In this document: one piece after another, positions 57,816-64,000 of the stretch
Layout: each line of letters begins with the position of its first letter
Numbering within the stretch: the stretch's first letter is position 1
Assembly: GCA_033980235.1 (NCBI GenBank)
Contig: CM067066.1
Location: forward strand, 40,047,455 to 40,111,454
DNA from: Diadema setosum
Lineage: Eukaryota > Echinodermata > Echinoidea > Diadematoida > Diadematidae
Direction: 5' to 3'
DNA: 64,000 nt
Notes under the pieces: generated by a model
Databases searched by the model: none
Told to the model about the DNA's origin: nothing
The model's input: the letters and a program-made list of their open reading frames with translations, nothing else
Position numbers and translations under genes: made by a program

Positions 57816-59339
57816 TTTGTAGTTTCCCTAACAGCCAACATATAATTTCTCTGAAGTCACAGATACAGATATGAAATTGAACTAACCAGCAGCCTTATAT
57901 TTTTTTCACCAATTCTTCCTTTCTCAGTCCTATAAAAAAGAATGCTATACCATACTCATAGTGATTATAGGACTATCTGATGTTGCTGTACAGTAAGCTT
58001 CTGTTCTTCTACTCTATGTAAGTTCATCACACCTTGTCACTGCCTGGGTGTTCAAATCGGCAACTCTGACCTGGGCAGGAATGCTTCCTAAGCCTGCCAC
58101 TAGGGTCATAGGTCAAAGCCAGATGCAGTGTAAACAATTTGACGAGCTTTCCTCTAAAAAATAATGCATGTACTTACACTTGCTCACTTTTTGTCAGTAG
58201 TCAGTAGCATCCCATTACAGAACTCTGTTTCCTCACTCGTTTGTGTGGGTTTTTTTTTCCTGGTTACAACCATAGCATATTCAAACTCTCATGCTTTCAT
58301 TTATTTAAACTCTCACATTAGATCATATTAAATCATGACTGGTCGCAAGCATAGTGTATTCATGTCTGTGTGCATTTGAATGTTGAACATGTGTGCATGT
58401 AATCATAAATTTACATGTCAGCAAAGAATTGCTTGAAATTCAGGGATTTGACTATATGTCAACCAGCAAACATCTTGTAGAGTCATAGAAAATTAAACTA
58501 AAAGATTTACTTCAATGAAAAAGGTGTTTTGAATGTATTTCTTTTTCAAATGCTAGATTTTGATCATCAACAGTTGTGTAAAATCAATCAGACATGAGGG
58601 AAGTCACAATAATTTGAATATCAGTCATTGTTTCAATGAGGTACTCTGCAAAAACATAAAATTAGTATCTGATCATCTAAAGCAAAATATCTATACAGCA
58701 AAAACCCTTCTGTTGCATACCAATGGGCACCAAAATTTGATTTGTTTTCTTTAATTTATATGAAGTGCACACTTGTCTATTTTACTCAATGTTTAACACC
58801 AACAACATTGTGTCAATAAATTATCCCAGTATTAAATTTTTGAATTCTATTTGAAAAAAAAAAAATTATTGTGATATTTCTTCATAAAAGTAAAGAATAC
58901 TTGATGCTTAAACTTAGTTTACTTCATATCACCTGGTAAGTCAAATGCTAACAACATTCACAATATGACACATTGAAAGAGAAATTATCAAGCATCTAAG
59001 GATCTACTCATCTATCAATATATTTATTGATTATTTCACAAGTTATTTGCCTTCTTTTGTGGAAATATATACATCTCAAAATGACTACACCCGTTCATAC
59101 ATTTCTATCAATGCATCTATCTTCTGAATCTAAAGAGACACCGATTTTGACTTGAATGGCACATACAATTCTTAACTGCTTTGCTTCAAAAAGCAGTCAA
59201 GATTTCTCATCAAGACTACACGTTTCCTACAAAGAGAACATCTAGTGATAAAGATAAACAAATTCTGTCATCGTTGGAATTTAAATTGCACACATCTAGT
59301 TTCCTTTAGTGTTTGATACTACTTTTTGACTGTTGTATA
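56711..59339. other. Non-coding; CA tract near 57775
   Basis: AT-rich. Contains a CA-rich array (57775-57817) and a 9-bp inverted pair TGATTTAAC/GTTAAATCA (57133-57173). No gene seen. Confidence 0.5.
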
Positions 59340-59760
59340 AGCCCTGCCCGCAGTCAGTGGGTTGCTTCACTGGAATATCAGAACATTTTGACCAGCATTT
59401 AAACCTCGCAGGCTAAAATGACTTTTCGTCACGAGCACATCTCAACAGCTCATGTCATCAGCCTCACCTGAGCTGCAGGGGAACAATAAAGGCAGAATGA
59501 CGAGTCACATGATTCATTGCATTCTCAAGGGGCCCATGTCCCTCATGATTGGCTAAATCTAGATTTGATTGATTAGCAACTAATGGGAAATGAACACAAC
59601 ATGGCCAACTCATTAGAATTGTATCATTCTTTTTTCTAGTAAGATATGGAAGAAAAGAACAGAGATGAAAGCAGATCACCTCTGGCTCGATAGTCGCTTC
59701 CTTTGCAGGTCAGTTATATCGTTACTGCCGCAGTCTGAGAGCAAGACTACAAACTGCAAA
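59340..59760. promoter_or_regulatory. Candidate regulatory block 20
   Basis: GGGAACAATAAAGG (Sox-like) near 59479, TCACATGATTCATTGC near 59507, CATGATTGGC and TTGATTGATTAGCAACTAATGG near 59560-59585, then CpG-containing TCGATAGTCGC. No continuous frame. Confidence 0.35.
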
Positions 59761-59927
59761 CTGAACAAAACTAGCAAGCACTAGTCTGGTGTACAGCCTA
59801 GAGAGTTGGACCTGACAGACAATCCTGGGTTTGACAGGGTTACACTCATTTTGGTTTGGACGGAGAGATCTGTGGTTTCCACTTTTTGCTGGTGCTGCAC
59901 CACGGTGGAAAACATGTCTTACACAGA

Positions 59928-60126
59928 CAACGATGATGATAATTAAATGATGATGATGATAGTGATGATGATGATGATGATGATGATAATGATGATGATG
60001 ACGACAGTGATCATGATGATGATGGTGATAGGGATACTGATAATGAAGATGATTATGTTGATGATGATAATGATAACGATTATGATGATGACTATAGTGA
60101 TGATGATAACGATGACAATGATACTC
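59928..60126. repeat. (GAT)n microsatellite
   Basis: About 200 bp of degenerate GAT/ATG repeat, giving an artefactual poly-Met frame. Confidence 0.95.
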
Positions 60127-60337
60127 TGCGGGTTGTACTGATGGTGATGTTGACAGTCAATGAGAAAGCTAACATTAAATAAAGTTTACATATAAGAAAC
60201 GATGTGATGGTAAATTCCTGCATAGAATCCTACCACTTTTAATAAAAGAAGAAAATGATGTCAAAGGAACTTTCCTAATTCCGATTCACTCATGTTAGGC
60301 TGTTAATGAATACATCCAAATTCCTTGAAATTAGTTT

Positions 60338-60341
<4 letters not shown>
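60127..60341. other. Non-coding spacer
   Basis: AT-rich sequence between two microsatellites. Confidence 0.5.

Positions 60342-60392
<51 letters not shown>
60342..60392. repeat. (AC)n then poly-A
   Basis: (AC)16-17 followed by an 18-base A run. Confidence 0.97.
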
Positions 60393-61260
60393 CTGTTACC
60401 ATTCTGTAACAGGTTTTCCACAAATGATACAATTAAATACATTGTGAGTTGTTTCCTAAATACCAAGGTACTACCAGTATCTTCATGTAAAGTGACAACT
60501 ACTGAAATTTCTTCTCCAAATTGGCAACACATGATGACAGCACTGCTATTTTATTTTGTTTTAAATCATACATTACAAAGGATCAATTCTGTGATTCATT
60601 ATCTTGTTTCTGATTGTGAGCTGGGAGGCACACATCTAGACTGACACATGATGACAGTCATTTCAGTCCAAGGTATGCCACACATGGTTTAGAACATGTG
60701 ATATTCTATTAAATATACCCACTGGAAATTTTTTTTAAAAATGTAATAATTACAAATAACAGATATTGAGATAGATAAACATTTATTTTTACTCAGTAAT
60801 ATTGCTATGACTGTAAGCACTGAATCATTTGCAGGAATGCTATCATGAATCAAAATATTTTTGACTTTGAATCGGAAGTCATTCCCTATCTCATCACCCA
60901 AGCTGCATTGAAAAAAAAATACTACAAAAGTTATACATGTACTTTGTATACATATCATTTCATGTGTTTGCAAAATTTGATTTTAGTCCTTTGGAGGTGA
61001 TGCAGCAGTAGGTATGGAGGTTGGGAGAACTTATTTTCCATCTTTCTACCATCCCATATTCACACCACTCCTTCATTATGTATGCCATTTCCAAATCATA
61101 AATATTTATTGGGACAAAAAGTCTACCCTTTTCAAATCCTAACTCCCCCACAAAATTCAAAAGATTCAAGACAAAAATCATTTAATCATATTTCTATATC
61201 CCATAAAACACCGTTATCGTAATTTTGTGTAATCTCGACTGCTTGAAGAATGAATTGTTT
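60393..61260. other. Non-coding, no specific feature
   Basis: AT-rich with short A runs (60910-60920). No repeats or genes of note. Confidence 0.5.
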
Positions 61261-61520
61261 TTAATTGATGCCTTTCTTGGTGTGCTGGTTCCCAGGATCA
61301 GCCCATAATCTGCCAAGCATCAAGAACACACGTACAGACATGGTGCATGGTTTGATGCGTGGAGAAGGAAAAGGGGTACACAATGCCCCATTCTTTGTGG
61401 TCACCAGAGCTGTGAGCTGGGAAATGGGGCACTTCTGTGCTTCTGATTTCAAGCCAGACTCGCTGTGTGTGCACACGTTGAGGCAGCCGGTGAGCATGTC
61501 GAACACTCAGCTCAACAAAC
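61261..61520. promoter_or_regulatory. GC-balanced island with 9-bp hairpin
   Basis: More balanced than its flanks, with TGCCCCATT (61384-61392) and AATGGGGCA (61423-61431) forming perfect arms. Overlapping frames exist on both strands (61265-61591 + and 61261-61506 -) without domains. It could be regulatory or, less likely, a short exon. Confidence 0.3.
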
Positions 61521-64000
61521 TACCACAACACGAGCTGATACCATATTTTCTTTGCATCACTGTAACAACTCTTTGGAGTTTCATTCAATAAATTTACTAT
61601 TAGTACATCATCCCCACTAGATGACAAGAATTATGAAAATCAGTCTGTCCACTAAAGAGCACTCAATAATTATGAGAAAATACAATAAACTAGCACCCAA
61701 ATAAATACATTTTTTGGATCTCTGTTCTCCTACTTAATTCTGGGATTGTTTGTAGAATGAAAGACCTGGGGAGATGTGTGGGCATGCACGGAATTAAAGC
61801 CCCTTGACTGTCTTTTGGAAAAAGAGTGACACAACATTTACATAAAACATAGAAAATTGAATTGTCCATCTTGGTTTTCTCATTTCTTTTGACAAATCAG
61901 CAACTTGTCAAATTGGTTGCCCTTAAAATAACAACTCTGTGATTTGAAAATGTTTTGAGATAGCTGCAGCTAAGGTTCACAAATCTATAAACATTTCTCC
62001 CAATAAGTCTTATAATTATATATCAAACAACATTATTATCATATCACACTCAGAATATGATCTCTTATGTTGTTGCCAGCACAAAGACCTTATCAATAAC
62101 TCCACTTATATCCCTGATTTCAATTATTTCTGCTGTATTTTTCCTTCCATAACTTTTCTTTGGCTTTCAACTCTTTTTCTTCTGAATTTTACCTAGTATC
62201 TTACGCTTTCCTTACAAGCCACACAGACAGTAACATCCAGTCTACAGGCCTAGGTCAAGGTAAAGAAAAAAAAAAAACAACTGAAATTAATACTAAACAT
62301 AATGCAGATTGATTACACTAGCAATATTTAGGCATAGTTGTTAGTTTTCTTTAATATCTTTCTTGTTTTCTGTTTCTGCCAAAAGACGTGGAAGGAAGTG
62401 TGATTCAGACAAGTTACAATATCATTCTGTTGAAGCTGTACAACAGTTTAGAAAGTCAAGAATAGATTCTTGCTATAACATCCCAAGATGAATGGAGTAC
62501 TTTAATACACAGGTTATACAGAACACCACAAAAATAGACCAGATTATCAAACGTTGTATTGATGGAGTCCTTTAATAAGACTGGAATGTATACGAGTGAG
62601 AGAAAATCTACTTTTTGAAAGCGCATTCCCTCTTTCTTTACAGGTATCTAAATAGAATGTCATGACCCCTGTAAGCTATTCTGTGTAACTAACCACCAAC
62701 TTATGCAGATTACAAAATTAGAACTCTCTTGACAGCTGACTTTTAACAACTGGTTGGCAACTGTTGCCCGCTCTAATTATAAACTCATTTGCGATTTCAA
62801 ACTTATACCTTGTAAATTGCCTGAGCATTGCTATATATTAACCATGGCAGCTTGAAGTTGCAAGCAAACAGGCTTGCCAAAATGAACTTTAATTAGCCAA
62901 AACTTAAAACACTGTTTTAGTTCACAAACACATCTGACATTTACTCAAACCTGCATCGTAGAATTTTTAAAAATACGGAAAGGAATGTCATTCAACAAAG
63001 TGAAAGAATTGTGCACAAGTGTTACAAAAGGTACATTCAGTCAACTGAGGATAGGCAGTAATAAGATTGACATATGTTACAAGAAAAAAAAAATAATTTG
63101 GTTTGTATATATCCATTTAATACACAAACTAGGAGGCACAGCATGCTAAGACTTGACTACTCTTAATCAAAATAGACAAACCAAACCATGCATGCATATA
63201 TGACTAGACAGCATAAGAGCGAAAAATCTGTTTAGGCAAGAATTATGCTAAATTTACAACTACTGCACAGCAAGAACACACTAAGGCTATTTTGAATGAC
63301 AAAAACAAAGTCTTCCACTTCAAGGTCTGACATCTGTTCAACTTGATAATATCTTTTTAACACCTCAAGCCTTATCAGTTATCTCATCATTCTTTCAATG
63401 AACGTACTCGAAATGATGAAAGCCACAAAAGGCATCTTTCTTCCAGAGGTGCAGCAGGTAGGACAACACTAGTGTAGATTTAGAAATTAGTCACTTGCCT
63501 GTTTGACATTTTACACTGATTTGCATGTCACAGTCTTGACTGTAGGTTTCTTGGAAACAAATAGGATGAATTAACTTGACTAAACTTAGTTTAGCTTTTG
63601 GGTTTTGTTTTTACCTATTTATCAATTTAGGAGATCTATTTAATCACCTATTTCAGTAATCATTTATGCATCATTTGATAAATCCATACACTAATCAATT
63701 CACTCATTTATTCATAGCAATTATATATATTTTCATCCATTTCATATAGAAGCTTCAAGCTACTTATTCATACATGTTCAGGTTTCATTTACCTACTCAT
63801 CTAATGAAATGCATATCCCTTACAAAAAAAAAAAAAAAAAAATGTGAATGATGGTCTCACTTCCAATACATCACAAAAAAAGTAATAAACATCTTTTCAC
63901 TGACCACAAAGACACATACCACATAGAGCAACATGACTGAAAATCCTTAGCTTGAAATAACCCTCAGGATTTTAAAACCTGTCTATGAAGGTCCTGTTTA
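61521..64000. other. Non-coding, no specific feature
   Basis: AT-rich to the end of the window, with A runs near 62264, 63086 and 63824-63842. No ORF above about 60 codons, no inverted element and no gene seen. Confidence 0.55.

Noticed and set aside
59947..60141. Poly-Met ORF
   Set aside because: Translation of the (GAT)n microsatellite.

Overview
This 64 kb window looks like non-coding DNA from an animal genome. It is AT-rich, with no operon-like packing and no open reading frame longer than about 205 codons. It holds many short microsatellites, long G/C and A/T homopolymer runs, and many short non-autonomous DNA transposons (MITEs and foldbacks). The mix of C/G mononucleotide runs, TTAAAGG-ended MITEs, TTTG/CAAA arrays and well-kept CpGs suggests a marine invertebrate, perhaps an echinoderm such as a sea urchin. 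That assignment is inference: no rRNA, mitochondrial or coding marker is present.

No protein-coding gene, tRNA, snRNA or CRISPR array could be supported. The longest ORFs fall on repeats (5339-5956 over a MITE, 10284-10785 over a (GTA)n array, 52265-52744 over a foldback) or show no recognisable domain or composition shift. The window is best read as a gene desert or part of a very large intron.

Two kinds of sequence alternate. (1) Mobile elements. Three TTAA-flanked families with TTAAAGG-type ends, like Kolobok/T2 MITEs, lie at 7307-7873 plus 45870-46439, at 25622-25986 and at 40986-41352. A 1 kb palindrome with TTAA flanks lies at 7870-8900. A TA-flanked, mariner-like group with TACTGTA ends lies at 5603-5845, 37237-37456, 37857-38261, 43886-44353 and 46794-47129. 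A clear hAT-type MITE with an exact 8-bp target duplication lies at 38621-39005. A CpG-rich foldback lies at 52255-52794, a 159-bp foldback at 23510-23668, and two ~80-bp TTAA mini-elements at 27274-27354 and 52897-52976. Around 7146-9271 the elements appear nested. (2) Blocks of about 200-1000 bp with more balanced base composition, more CpG and many homeodomain-type ATTA/TAAT words. The main ones are 866-1660, 1880-2300, 11540-14710, 15530-16330, 18090-18770, 20580-23290, 28960-29300, 31200-31900, 33110-36680, 48130-48560, 49590-50770, 55170-55330 and 59340-59760. These resemble developmental cis-regulatory modules.

Several blocks hold ordered motif arrangements: RFX X-boxes (14644, 26281-26749, 40770), a facing pair of POU octamers (50888-50908), an exactly duplicated 15-bp homeodomain-type word (48293 and 48416), an inverted Sox-type pair (1282-1300), an E2F-like pair (49855-49876) and a CpG-rich core at 36360-36640. 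The likely overall picture is a distal regulatory landscape of a developmental gene outside the window, broken up by MITE insertions. I cannot name that gene from the sequence.
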